Positions 44,508-52,487 of a DNA stretch of 64,000 bases are shown in pieces. Positions within the stretch are counted from its first letter, which is position 1. Every line of letters starts with the position of its first letter. Below the pieces are notes generated by a model. The model ran no database searches. It was not told where the DNA came from and saw only the letters and a program-made list of their open reading frames with translations. Source of the DNA: Cognatiyoonia koreensis (GTDB lineage: Bacteria; Pseudomonadota; Alphaproteobacteria; Rhodobacterales; Rhodobacteraceae); NCBI RefSeq assembly GCF_900109295.1, contig NZ_FOIZ01000002.1:1054001-1118000 (forward strand), read 5' to 3'. Position numbers and translations under genes: made by a program.

Positions 44508-44987
44508 ATGAAACGCCGCAGCTTCCTCACCGCACTTGGTGCGGCTATCGCTATGCCTGTCTTGCCATCACTTCCTGCCGCTCAGGTGGCCAGCTTTAAT
44601 CGCTACACCTACGGCCTTGCTGTATTTCACGCACGTACCCGTGCGCACGTCAGTGCGCGCGGGATCGCACACTGTCTGAAGGTCAGCGTCCCACAGGCCG
44701 AAGCAATGATCGCTGAAATGGCGCGGAACGGTCTGGTCAAGCCAGTCTTCGGCGGCCCGAACGTGCGCGCTGTTAGCAACATCCTGAAACCGGATACATG
44801 GGGGCTGGACAAGGCCGCACGACAGGCGCGCGCCCAAGTCCGCAAGGATCGCATTGCACCCCCCAGGACAGCGCACAAGTCACTGACGCTGGAAACAGAC
44901 CTCAGTCGCCTGATCGCACACTTGCGTCAGGTTTGCCGCGATCAAGGCATGACGCTGAGTCCCCGTTGCACAGGAGCGATCGCATGA
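44508..44987 (+). CDS. Tat-signal protein with winged-helix-like core (paralogue 1)
   Basis: The 159-residue protein starts MKRRSFLTALGAAIAMPVLPSLPAAQ, with the RR-SFL motif of a twin-arginine signal. The mature part contains HVSARGIAHCLKVSVPQAEAMIAEMARNGLVKPV, which reads like a winged-helix DNA-binding fold (helix-turn-helix then a wing), surprising for an exported protein. The tail is basic and Ala-rich. It overlaps the next gene by four bases (ATGA), and both share the same layout. No known family is recognised. Confidence 0.7.
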   Translation: MKRRSFLTALGAAIAMPVLPSLPAAQVASFNRYTYGLAVFHARTRAHVSARGIAHCLKVSVPQAEAMIAEMARNGLVKPVFGGPNVRAVSNILKPDTWGLDKAARQARAQVRKDRIAPPRTAHKSLTLETDLSRLIAHLRQVCRDQGMTLSPRCTGAIA

Positions 44988-45448
44988 AGCGCCGCAGTTT
45001 CCTTGGCCTGTTCAGCAGTGCGGTTGCCGCACCGCTTTTGCCCGGCGCAACCGTTGCAGCTGCACCAGCGACTTACAGTAAGGCCGCGCTGCATGGGGCC
45101 ATCATGCACGCACAGACCCGCGGATCGTTCAGCGTTTGGGGGCTTGCGCAAGCGGTCAAAGTACCGGTCGCGCAAGCAGAGGTGCTGATGCAGGACCTCG
45201 CCAAGCGCGGCATACTCGGGCCGCTTCAGGGCACGACATTTGGCGGACGCTGGGCGACTAGCCGGATACTGGTGCGCGAACACATCGGCCTTGCCAAATC
45301 TGTCCAGACCGCTGCCCGCAAGATTGTGCATGGCGGATCGAAGGCGGGGTTTGCGACCCAGAATTCGGCCATGATGGCGCATCTGCGCAATCTGGCAGAC
45401 CGCTACTTCGCAGCAAAGATCGGAGGTAAACATGCCGTTTCCAATTGA
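44984..45448 (+). CDS. Tat-signal protein with winged-helix-like core (paralogue 2)
   Basis: The 154-residue protein starts MKRRSFLGLFSSAVAAPLLPGATVAA, nearly the same Tat signal as its upstream neighbour. The core FSVWGLAQAVKVPVAQAEVLMQDLAKRGILGPLQG aligns with the corresponding region of paralogue 1, giving a shared A/V-x-x-A-E-x-x-x-x-D/E-x-A pattern, and the C-terminal helix SAMMAHLRNLADRYFAAKI also resembles the LSRLIAHLRQVCRD helix of paralogue 1. The pair probably arose by tandem duplication and is translationally coupled. The function is unknown. Confidence 0.7.
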   Translation: MKRRSFLGLFSSAVAAPLLPGATVAAAPATYSKAALHGAIMHAQTRGSFSVWGLAQAVKVPVAQAEVLMQDLAKRGILGPLQGTTFGGRWATSRILVREHIGLAKSVQTAARKIVHGGSKAGFATQNSAMMAHLRNLADRYFAAKIGGKHAVSN

Positions 45449-45503
45449 AATGGATGCAAGCCTTGCACAGTTGGCCTCCAGATGCAGAAAATTCAAAAGA
45501 CCT

Positions 45504-45520
45504 GACCGCCGCGCGCGGTC
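45504..45520 (+). terminator. Short hairpin before leuD
   Basis: GACCGC (45504-45509) and GCGGTC (45515-45520) pair around CGCGC, followed by TTAGAC. It may end the hdeD/Tat-gene transcript. There is no clear T-run. Confidence 0.4.
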
Positions 45521-45581
45521 TTAGACTCCACATAACTTTGGATGCGACATCCCGCGTCCCCTGACCGAAAGGATCGGAACA

Positions 45582-46187
45582 ATGGATAAATTCGACAAGC
45601 TGAGTGGCATCGCCGCGCCTATGCCGCTGGTAAACATCGATACAGACATGATCATTCCCAAGCAGTTTCTGAAAACGATCAAGCGGTCCGGGCTTGGCGT
45701 GAACCTGTTTGACGAAATGCGCTATGACGATGACGGCAAGGAAATCCCCGACTTTGTCCTGAATAAACCGCAGTACCGCGATGCGGAAATTCTGGTGGCC
45801 GGCGAGAACTTCGGCTGCGGGTCGTCACGGGAACATGCGCCATGGGCAATCAAGGACTTTGGCATTCGCTGCGTGATCGCGCCGTCCTTCGCGGACATCT
45901 TCTATAACAACTGTTTCAAGAACGGCATCTTGCCGATTGCGCTGCCGCAAGAACAGGTCGACGTACTGATGAAAGACGCAGAAAAGGGGTCGAATGCCCG
46001 GATCGAAGTCGACCTCGAAGCGCAGACGATCACATCTTCGGATGGCGACGTCTTCACGTTCGATGTCGACAGCTTCAAAAAGCATTGCCTGATGAACGGT
46101 CTCGATGACATCGGTCTGACGATGGAAAAGGCCGCTGCGATTGACACATTTGAAGCGCAGGCAGGTGCTGTGCGCCCTTGGGTTTAG
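45582..46187 (+). CDS. leuD: 3-isopropylmalate dehydratase small subunit
   Basis: The 201-residue protein has [15 protein letters not shown], the active-site [13 protein letters not shown], and [18 protein letters not shown] region (here [18 protein letters not shown]). With LeuC it forms isopropylmalate isomerase in leucine synthesis. The length is standard. A strong hairpin follows the stop; leuB comes 4.1 kb later on the same strand. Confidence 0.95.
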   Translation: MDKFDKLSGIAAPMPLVNIDTDMIIPKQFLKTIKRSGLGVNLFDEMRYDDDGKEIPDFVLNKPQYRDAEILVAGENFGCGSSREHAPWAIKDFGIRCVIAPSFADIFYNNCFKNGILPIALPQEQVDVLMKDAEKGSNARIEVDLEAQTITSSDGDVFTFDVDSFKKHCLMNGLDDIGLTMEKAAAIDTFEAQAGAVRPWV

Positions 46188-46195
46188 GGAATTTT

Positions 46196-46228
46196 GCCGG
46201 GCGACGCGGCCCATCTGCGTCGCCCGGC
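46196..46228 (+). terminator. Strong hairpin after leuD
   Basis: GCCGGGCGACGC (46196-46207) and GCGTCGCCCGGC (46217-46228) pair perfectly over 12 bases around a 9-base loop, 9 bases past the leuD stop. There is no T-run, but the stem is very stable and the next gene starts about 230 bases later. I see nothing else in that gap. Confidence 0.7.
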
Positions 46229-46460
46229 ACAACAATCCGTACTTAGCAAACCGCATTAGTACGCATACTGTCGATAGTCTGAAAATCTGTATTTTGTAGG
46301 GTGTTGGCCAATCTCCACCATCCGCAGTGGTGAAGCACGAGCCCGCCACACCGATGCGCCGAAATGGTTGCAATGCTGCACCACCCGCGTCGCAAATCTG
46401 CCCCAGTTCTTACCAAGATATGAACCCACGGTTGCGACATTTAGCAAACTGGGCAAAATT

Positions 46461-47396
46461 ATGACGACAATGAGGCAACCTGCCAAAGCGCAGGATCAGA
46501 ACGGCACAAAGACGCGGCGACGTACTGCGACTGGCCGGAATGAGGGTGAGAACGCAGTGCTATCCAGACTGCCAGGTGCAATTCTGCGCGCGATGTTGGT
46601 CGTGCTATTGATCGTGACGCCTTCCGTCATGCTCCCGATGACCTTTGCCGACAGCCATCTGACTGTTACGCTGATCGCGCTTTTTGCAGCCCTGTTCACG
46701 CTGGTTGAATATACATCCGCAAGCCCGAGTGTCGTCGAATTCCGGTCGGCCCCGCCGTTTAACCGTGTACGCTATGCCGCCTTGTTCATCACTGTATTCA
46801 TGCTGTCCGTTCTTCTGACGCACGAAAACAGCGGCGATACGTTTTCCCGCTTCTTTTACCTGATCGGAGAACGTGTTGGGTCCTCGATCGATTTTCCTTA
46901 TTCGCCAGTGCGCCTGTTTCTTTTGATGATGCCCGCTGATACCAGTCCCGGTACGCTGGCAGCGATGCGCACAGCCGCCGGTCTCAGCTATCTGATTTCT
47001 CTCATCTCTATCGCGGTCTTTGTCGTAATGCTGCGAATGCGCCGATGGCCCAAGCGGAACGGCAGCTTCAATGTCTGGGTAAACCTGCCCCGTTTTGATC
47101 CGACAGCGGGTGGCGACGTCGTTGCCCGCCTGAATCGTGACAGCTCTGTTAACCTGATCTTAGGCTTTCTGCTGCCATTCCTGATCCCGGCAATCATCAA
47201 GATTGTCTTTCTGTTTGGCGGCAACTTCACACTTGATGACCCGCAAACGCTGATCTGGGCGGTCACCGCATGGGCGTTCTTACCTGCCAGTCTCTTGATG
47301 CGCGGCGTCGCCCTGTCTCGCGTGGCACAGCTGATCTATCAGCAGCGCAAGAAGGCATATGCGCAGGCTTTGGCCGAAGGGGCATTGCCTGCCTGA
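46461..47396 (+). CDS. Membrane protein, function unknown
   Basis: The 311-residue protein has a charged N-terminal tail followed by about six hydrophobic segments (for example AILRAMLVVLLIVTPSVMLPM, TVTLIALFAALFTLVEYT, AALFITVFMLSVLLT, LSYLISLISIAVFVVML). The start is uncertain: the ATG at 46461 is used, but a GTG at 46554 after GAGGGTGAG would give a tidier membrane protein. Its 3' end overlaps the frame of the following exported phosphatase-like gene. No family is recognised. Confidence 0.6.
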   Translation: MTTMRQPAKAQDQNGTKTRRRTATGRNEGENAVLSRLPGAILRAMLVVLLIVTPSVMLPMTFADSHLTVTLIALFAALFTLVEYTSASPSVVEFRSAPPFNRVRYAALFITVFMLSVLLTHENSGDTFSRFFYLIGERVGSSIDFPYSPVRLFLLMMPADTSPGTLAAMRTAAGLSYLISLISIAVFVVMLRMRRWPKRNGSFNVWVNLPRFDPTAGGDVVARLNRDSSVNLILGFLLPFLIPAIIKIVFLFGGNFTLDDPQTLIWAVTAWAFLPASLLMRGVALSRVAQLIYQQRKKAYAQALAEGALPA

Positions 47397-48412
47397 TCGG
47401 CCTGATTGCCGCCGCACCTGCATTTGCCGATCCTATCCGCATCGCCACCTTCGCCGCGCCGCTCAGCCGCGATGGTCCGGGACTTTTGCTGCGTGACCTC
47501 GGGCGTGAAGACGCCCAGATAGACGCGATTACTGCGATCATCTCGACGGTTGATCCCGATATTCTGCTGTTAACGGACGTAGATCATGACCACGACGGTC
47601 TTGCCCTGACCGCCTTGCGCGAAAGGTTTGGCTACCCGCATCAGTTCGCGACGCGGCCCAATAGCGGACTGATGACGACCCTCGACCTTGACCAGAACGG
47701 CAAACTTGGAGAGGCGCGGGACGCCCAAGGGTATGGCCGTTTTCCCGGTGATGGCGGTATGGCGATCCTGTCCCGTTGGCCGATTGGAAACGTCACTGAT
47801 CTTTCTGATCTTTTATGGCAGGACATGCCCGGTGCCACACTGCCGCAAGAGTGGCCAGCAGTGGTGAACGCCCAACAGCGCCTGTCTTCGGCGGGCCATT
47901 GGATCGCCCCGGTCCTGCATCCGGAGGGGGCAATCACGCTCATGGCGTTTTCTGCCACGCCACCGGTTTTCGACGGCCCCGAAGACCGCAACGGGCTGCG
48001 CAATCGGGACGAGCTGCTGCTCTGGTCACATATTCTGGATACGGAAGAGCTGGAAAATTTCGTTATCCTCGGCAATGCAAACCTTGATCCAAGCGACGGG
48101 GAAGGGCTGCGCGATGCGATGGCGGAATTCCTTGCTGACCCGCGCCTGCAAGACCCTGAACCGATCAGCGACGGGGGGAACGTGGCCGCCAATCCGACGC
48201 ACGTCGGCGATCCCGCCCTTGACACGGCGGACTGGCCAGAGGACGGACCAGGTAATCTGCGCGTTAGTTATGTCCTGCCGGATGCTGACTGGATTGTCGC
48301 CGATGCGGGTGTGTTCTGGCCCGCACCGGATGATCCGCTTGCCGACCTACTCGGCAGCGACGGCCTTGCCGCTGGACCGCACCGATTGGTCTGGGTTGAT
48401 ATCAGCCGGTAG
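47270..48412 (+). CDS. Exported endonuclease/exonuclease/phosphatase-like protein
   Basis: The protein has a hydrophobic signal-like stretch (ACLIGLIAAAPAFADP) and a body with the EEP fold: IRIATFAAPL, DILLLTDVDHDHDGLAL, ILSRWPIGN, and NFVILGNANLDPSDGEG. The catalytic set of this superfamily is only partly clear (an Asn/Asp pair in GNANLDP). The normal start codon is unclear: the only ATG (47270) gives a 127-base overlap with the upstream gene and a poor signal peptide. An ATT at 47384 would give a short classical signal but is a rare start. The 3' end overlaps a convergent gene by 66 bases. Confidence 0.68.
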   Translation: MGVLTCQSLDARRRPVSRGTADLSAAQEGICAGFGRRGIACLIGLIAAAPAFADPIRIATFAAPLSRDGPGLLLRDLGREDAQIDAITAIISTVDPDILLLTDVDHDHDGLALTALRERFGYPHQFATRPNSGLMTTLDLDQNGKLGEARDAQGYGRFPGDGGMAILSRWPIGNVTDLSDLLWQDMPGATLPQEWPAVVNAQQRLSSAGHWIAPVLHPEGAITLMAFSATPPVFDGPEDRNGLRNRDELLLWSHILDTEELENFVILGNANLDPSDGEGLRDAMAEFLADPRLQDPEPISDGGNVAANPTHVGDPALDTADWPEDGPGNLRVSYVLPDADWIVADAGVFWPAPDDPLADLLGSDGLAAGPHRLVWVDISR

Positions 48413-49258
48413 GCCCACGCACATCACGTCCGCCAAAGGGGTCGGACGAAAGTCCGGCAAAAGCTCATCGAACTTTCCCGCGCCAAGCCAGTGATTCAGG
48501 CTGTAGAGATAGCGCATTTCCAACATTTCGCGCGCCAATTCAACAAATGGCGAAGCAAGGCGGACAGCCCACCACGGGAACGATGTCACCTTGAAAGCCA
48601 TGCCAGTTGTCGCCTCGACCTGCGATTTCAACTGATTGAGCGTAAAGCTGTGACCGGGAAACGCGATATCCTCGAAGCTCGAAAGGCTGTCCCGCTTCTC
48701 TGCCAGCATGCGTGCCGCGCGGGCCCAATCGGGTACATAGGCATAGGCCTGCATGGCATCCGCGTTACCCGGACTTGTCAACTTTTTGGACGCCGCGGCG
48801 CGCATGATCAGCATCGACATGATATCGCCATTGCCATTCGGATCGATGAAATTGCCAGCGCGCAGCACGATCGTCTGCACGCCGGACGCGCGATAGGCAT
48901 CCTCCATTGCGATCCTGATGCGGCCTTTGCGGGTGTGTGCCGCTTGCGGTGTGGTTTCGTTCATCTCGCCTTCATGTCTGCCAAAGTTATAGACGTTCCC
49001 CGGCAGTATGACGGTCGCACCGCTTGCCTTTGCCGCTGCGATCACCTGATCGGTGATCATGGGAATATTGCGCGCCCAGTCGCGGTAAAGCGGTGGATTC
49101 AGCCCGTTCACGATGACATCGGCCCCCATGGCCGCCGCCGTCATGTCGTTTGTGCTGCGGTCGTAGTGGCGCACGCGCCAACCTGCATTCCAGAACGCAT
49201 CGGCGGCATGTGATCCGATCTTTCCGTTTCCACCAAGAATAAGAACTGTCTGTGACAT
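48347..49258 (-). CDS. NAD(P)-dependent epimerase/reductase (atypical SDR)
   Basis: The 303-residue protein begins MSQTVLILGGNGKIGSHAADAFWNAGW, a Rossmann nucleotide site of the extended/atypical SDR type, and continues with VNGLNPPLYRDWARNIPMITDQVIAAAKASG and PGNVYNFGRHEGEMNE. The classical YxxxK motif is not clear, so an NmrA/epimerase-like role is possible. AAAGGAG precedes two adjacent ATGs; the second (49258) is best spaced. It is divergent from a LysR regulator, which probably controls it. Its 3' end overlaps the convergent exported phosphatase-like gene by 66 bases. Confidence 0.75.
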   Translation of the reverse strand: MSQTVLILGGNGKIGSHAADAFWNAGWRVRHYDRSTNDMTAAAMGADVIVNGLNPPLYRDWARNIPMITDQVIAAAKASGATVILPGNVYNFGRHEGEMNETTPQAAHTRKGRIRIAMEDAYRASGVQTIVLRAGNFIDPNGNGDIMSMLIMRAAASKKLTSPGNADAMQAYAYVPDWARAARMLAEKRDSLSSFEDIAFPGHSFTLNQLKSQVEATTGMAFKVTSFPWWAVRLASPFVELAREMLEMRYLYSLNHWLGAGKFDELLPDFRPTPLADVMCVGLPADINPDQSVRSSGKAVAAE

Positions 49259-49291
49259 CATTGATCTCCTTTGTTGCACTCACAATTGGCT

Positions 49292-49305
49292 ATTCGTAGA
49301 GGAAT
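49292..49305. promoter_or_regulatory. LysR-type operator candidate, site 1
   Basis: ATTCGTAGAGGAAT is a palindromic ATTC-N6-GAAT element in the gap between the SDR and lysR genes, preceded by T and followed by G. The same pattern recurs 42 bases away as site 2. Confidence 0.6.
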
Positions 49306-49333
49306 GGAAATTGACCATCATTGTATATCGTGT

Positions 49334-49347
49334 ATTCATATCTGAAT
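49334..49347. promoter_or_regulatory. LysR-type operator candidate, site 2 overlapping the lysR start
   Basis: ATTCATATCTGAAT has the same ATTC-N6-GAAT design and the same T and G flanks as site 1. Its last two bases are the A and T of the lysR ATG at 49346, so binding would block its own expression. The spacing of 42 bases is four helical turns. Confidence 0.6.
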
Positions 49348-50230
49348 GATAAACCAGCTGGATTGGTCTTTGGTGCAGGCGTTCCTCAGTGTTGCTGAAA
49401 CTGGCAGCCTGTCGGCCGCTGCGCGGGAACTGGGAGCAAGCCAGCCCACACTGGGCCGCCAGATCAAACAGATTGAAACGCAGCTTGGGGCGACCCTGTT
49501 CCGCCGCCAGCCGCGCGGGTTCACGCTGACGGAAACGGGGGCCGCCCTGGTCGCGCCAGCTCGCGCCATGCGCGAAGCAACACAACAGATGGCCCTGATT
49601 GCCGCCGGTCAACAAGAAGCATTGCAAGGCAGTGTGCGCATCACCGCCAGCACGGCGACATCCTGCTACCACATGCCCTCGATCATCGCTGCGATCCGCA
49701 CTGCAGAGCCCGAGATCGAGATCGAACTTGTCCCATCCGATGACACGCGCAACTTGCTCTACCGCGAAGCTGACATCGCTGTGCGCATGTACCGCCCAAC
49801 ACAGCTTGACCTGATCACGCAGCACATTGGGGACATCACCCTCGGTGTCTTTGCTGCGCAAAGCTACATCGACCGCCGGGGGATGCCGGAAAGGGGCGCG
49901 CTGATGCACCATGACTTTGTGGGATTTGATACGAACCCGGCCATTCTTGACGGCATGCAGCAGGCAGGGTTCGAAGTGGATCGCACGTTCTTTGGTGTGC
50001 GCTGTGATGACAACATCGCCTATTGGGAATTGGTGCGGGCAGGGTGCGGGATTGGTTTTGCACAGGCGTGCGTCGGGCGCGCCGACCCATCGGTGCGGGA
50101 ACTGGATTTCGGCTATCCCCTCCCGGCCTTGCCGATCTGGCTGACAGCCCACGAAGCGATGCGCCAGACCCCGCGCATCCGACGCGTCTGGGATCTGCTG
50201 TCAGAAGGTCTGAAACCGTTGGTATCTTGA
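49346..50230 (+). CDS. LysR-family transcriptional regulator
   Basis: The 294-residue protein has the LysR winged helix (LDWSLVQAFLSVAETGSLSAAARELGASQPTLGRQIKQIE) and the two-domain effector region (about residues 90-294; SVRITASTATSCYHMPSIIAAIR). It is divergent from an SDR-type oxidoreductase, the common LysR arrangement, with two matching operator sites in the 87-base gap. The inducer is not predicted. The next gene is leuB but separated by 58 bases with its own ribosome site. Confidence 0.9.
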   Translation: MINQLDWSLVQAFLSVAETGSLSAAARELGASQPTLGRQIKQIETQLGATLFRRQPRGFTLTETGAALVAPARAMREATQQMALIAAGQQEALQGSVRITASTATSCYHMPSIIAAIRTAEPEIEIELVPSDDTRNLLYREADIAVRMYRPTQLDLITQHIGDITLGVFAAQSYIDRRGMPERGALMHHDFVGFDTNPAILDGMQQAGFEVDRTFFGVRCDDNIAYWELVRAGCGIGFAQACVGRADPSVRELDFGYPLPALPIWLTAHEAMRQTPRIRRVWDLLSEGLKPLVS

Positions 50231-50288
50231 ACCTCGCGCCCAAGCGGGCTAGGGCGATGCCAACAGTTTTCAGCCAAGGATGCGTCCC

Positions 50289-51392
50289 ATGTCGAACCCT
50301 TCTCTCTTGATCCTCGCCGGTGACGGCATCGGCCCCGAAGTCATGGAAGAGGTAAAGCGCGTCATCGGATGGTTCGGTGAAAAGCGCGACCTGAAATTCG
50401 ACGTATCCGAAGACCTTGTCGGCGGCGCGGCCTACGACAAACATGGCGTGCCGCTGCACGACGACACGATGGCCAAAGCACAAGAGGTAGATGCCGTACT
50501 GCTGGGTGCGGTTGGCGGTCCGAAGTATGACGACCTTGATTTCTCAGTAAAGCCGGAGCGCGGTCTGCTGCGTCTGCGCAAGGAAATGGACCTGTTTGCA
50601 AACCTGCGGCCTGCCCAGTGTTTTGACGCGCTGGCCGATTTTTCGTCGCTCAAGAAAGATATCGTTGCAGGTCTCGACATCATGATCGTGCGCGAACTGA
50701 CGTCTGGCGTCTATTTCGGCGAACCGCGCGGCATCCACATCGAAGACAACATGCGCGTTGGCATCAACACGCAGCGCTATACCGAAGCCGAAATCGAACG
50801 CGCTGCCCGCGCTGCCTTTGATCTGGCGATGAAGCGCAACAAGAAGGTCTGTTCGATGGAAAAGGCCAACGTCATGGAAAGTGGTATCCTGTGGCGCGAT
50901 GTCGTCACCGAAGTGCACGCTGATTATCCGGACGTGGCGCTGTCACATATGTACGCCGACAATGGTGCGATGCAGCTGGTGCGCGCGCCAAAACAGTTCG
51001 ACGTGATCCTGACGGACAACCTGTTCGGCGACATCCTGTCCGACTGCGCTGCAATGCTCACCGGATCGCTTGGCATGTTGCCATCCGCGTCTCTCGGTCT
51101 GCCCATGGCGAACGGGCGTCCAAAGGCGATGTATGAACCGGTCCACGGGTCGGCCCCGGACATCACCGGTCAAGGCAAGGCAAACCCGATCGCCTGCATC
51201 CTCTCTTTTGCCATGGCACTGCGCTATTCCTTCGATCAAGGGGCAGAGGCAACGCGGCTAGAGAAAGCCATCGAAAAAGTGCTGGCAGACGGTGCGCGCA
51301 CGGCCGATCTGATGGGCCCCGAAGACGGCACACCGATCAGCACGACAGAAATGGGCGACGTGATCCTCGCCGCTTTGGACGCCAGCCTCTAG
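50289..51392 (+). CDS. leuB: 3-isopropylmalate dehydrogenase
   Basis: The 367-residue protein has [52 protein letters not shown], and the C-terminal [12 protein letters not shown] and [20 protein letters not shown] with the Mg and NAD sites. It oxidatively decarboxylates 3-isopropylmalate in leucine synthesis. AAGGA is well placed for the ATG at 50289 rather than the earlier in-frame ATG at 50280. A classic intrinsic terminator follows. Confidence 0.95.
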   Translation: MSNPSLLILAGDGIGPEVMEEVKRVIGWFGEKRDLKFDVSEDLVGGAAYDKHGVPLHDDTMAKAQEVDAVLLGAVGGPKYDDLDFSVKPERGLLRLRKEMDLFANLRPAQCFDALADFSSLKKDIVAGLDIMIVRELTSGVYFGEPRGIHIEDNMRVGINTQRYTEAEIERAARAAFDLAMKRNKKVCSMEKANVMESGILWRDVVTEVHADYPDVALSHMYADNGAMQLVRAPKQFDVILTDNLFGDILSDCAAMLTGSLGMLPSASLGLPMANGRPKAMYEPVHGSAPDITGQGKANPIACILSFAMALRYSFDQGAEATRLEKAIEKVLADGARTADLMGPEDGTPISTTEMGDVILAALDASL

Positions 51393-51411
51393 GCAGTCGT
51401 GCCGAATTGCC

Positions 51412-51441
51412 AAAGGCCGCCCCAAACAGGGCGGCCTTTTT
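51412..51441 (+). terminator. Intrinsic terminator after leuB
   Basis: AAAGGCCGCCC (51412-51422) and GGGCGGCCTTT (51429-51439) pair fully around a 6-base loop, then more T bases. It lies 20 bases after the leuB stop. Confidence 0.9.
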
Positions 51442-51526
51442 CATGGCGCATAGGTGGATTGCAAAACAAAACCTTTACCTCCGCGCGCCTAGAGTTTTAG
51501 GACAGGGAAAAACCGAAAGCAGTTCC

Positions 51527-52486
51527 ATGTCTTTGAATGTCCGCGGAGCGTTGTTCGCGCTTCTCGCTTTTGCGATCTATTCGACCCACGATATCATCAT
51601 CAAGGTATTGGGCGGGCTGTATTCACCGATCCAGATCGTGTTCTTTTCGGTCCTGTTATCCTTCCCGCTTGCCACTGTGATGCTGATGCGTGACAGCAAT
51701 GCAGGCACGTTGATCCCGCGCCACCCATGGTGGTTGGGGTTGCGCACGATCGCGGCAGTACTCACTGGCGTATCGGCCTTTTATGCATTTTCGGTCCTGC
51801 CGTTGGCGCAAACCTACGCAATCATCTTTGCTTCGCCCTTGCTGATCACGATCCTCGCAATTCCGGTTCTTGGCGAACGGGTGGGCATATTCCGCTGGAT
51901 GGCCGTTCTACTGGGGCTGATCGGTGTGATGGTCGTATTGCGTCCGGGACAGACTGACCTGGGGCTTGGTCATCTTGCCGCTCTTGCGGCAGCCATCGGC
52001 GGGTCCGTCGCCGCGATTGTCGTGCGCAAGATCGGTGCGGACGAACGTCCCGTGGTCATGTTGCTCTACCCGATGGTCTTCAATTTCGTGGTAATGGCAG
52101 CGTTGCTGCCACTGGTCTACGAACCGATGCCGATCGAACATCTGGGCATGCTGGGTATCATCGCAGTGTTTGCATGGGTGGCCGGCCGCCTGATCATCAA
52201 GGCCTATCAGACAGGCGAGGCCGCAATCATTGCGCCGATGCAATATAGCCAGATCATTTGGGCGTCGATCTATGGTTTTCTGTTCTTTGATGAATCCATT
52301 GATGGGCCGACCGCGCTGGGCGCGGGTATCATCATCTTATCTGGCCTGGTTATCGTCCTGCGCGAAAGTCGCGGTGGACGGTCTAAAAATACGCCGGTTC
52401 TGCGGAGTCGGTCGCGGGCTGAAACCGGGACAACGCCGCGCGTCTCGTTGTTCATGCGCATGGCGGGGAAAACCCCGCCACGCTAG
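51527..52486 (+). CDS. DMT-superfamily (EamA) transporter
   Basis: The 319-residue protein has ten hydrophobic segments in two EamA repeats, beginning MSLNVRGALFALLAFAIYSTHDIIIKVLGG and later GAFAL-type repeats such as ALAAAIGGSVAAIVVRKIGA. Members move amino acids, nucleotides or drugs. The C-terminal tail is basic. The frame is open 120 bases upstream, across the leuB terminator region, and was trimmed to the ATG at 51527. It is convergent with the TIGR01777-type gene across one base. Confidence 0.83.
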   Translation: MSLNVRGALFALLAFAIYSTHDIIIKVLGGLYSPIQIVFFSVLLSFPLATVMLMRDSNAGTLIPRHPWWLGLRTIAAVLTGVSAFYAFSVLPLAQTYAIIFASPLLITILAIPVLGERVGIFRWMAVLLGLIGVMVVLRPGQTDLGLGHLAALAAAIGGSVAAIVVRKIGADERPVVMLLYPMVFNFVVMAALLPLVYEPMPIEHLGMLGIIAVFAWVAGRLIIKAYQTGEAAIIAPMQYSQIIWASIYGFLFFDESIDGPTALGAGIIILSGLVIVLRESRGGRSKNTPVLRSRSRAETGTTPRVSLFMRMAGKTPPR

Positions 52487-52487
52487 G

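Noticed and set aside
46229-46460. Possible small gene or regulatory RNA in the gap after leuD.
   Set aside because: Open frames here lack ribosome sites and no stable structure beyond the leuD hairpin was found; a TTAGCAAAC direct repeat at the gap ends is too short to interpret.
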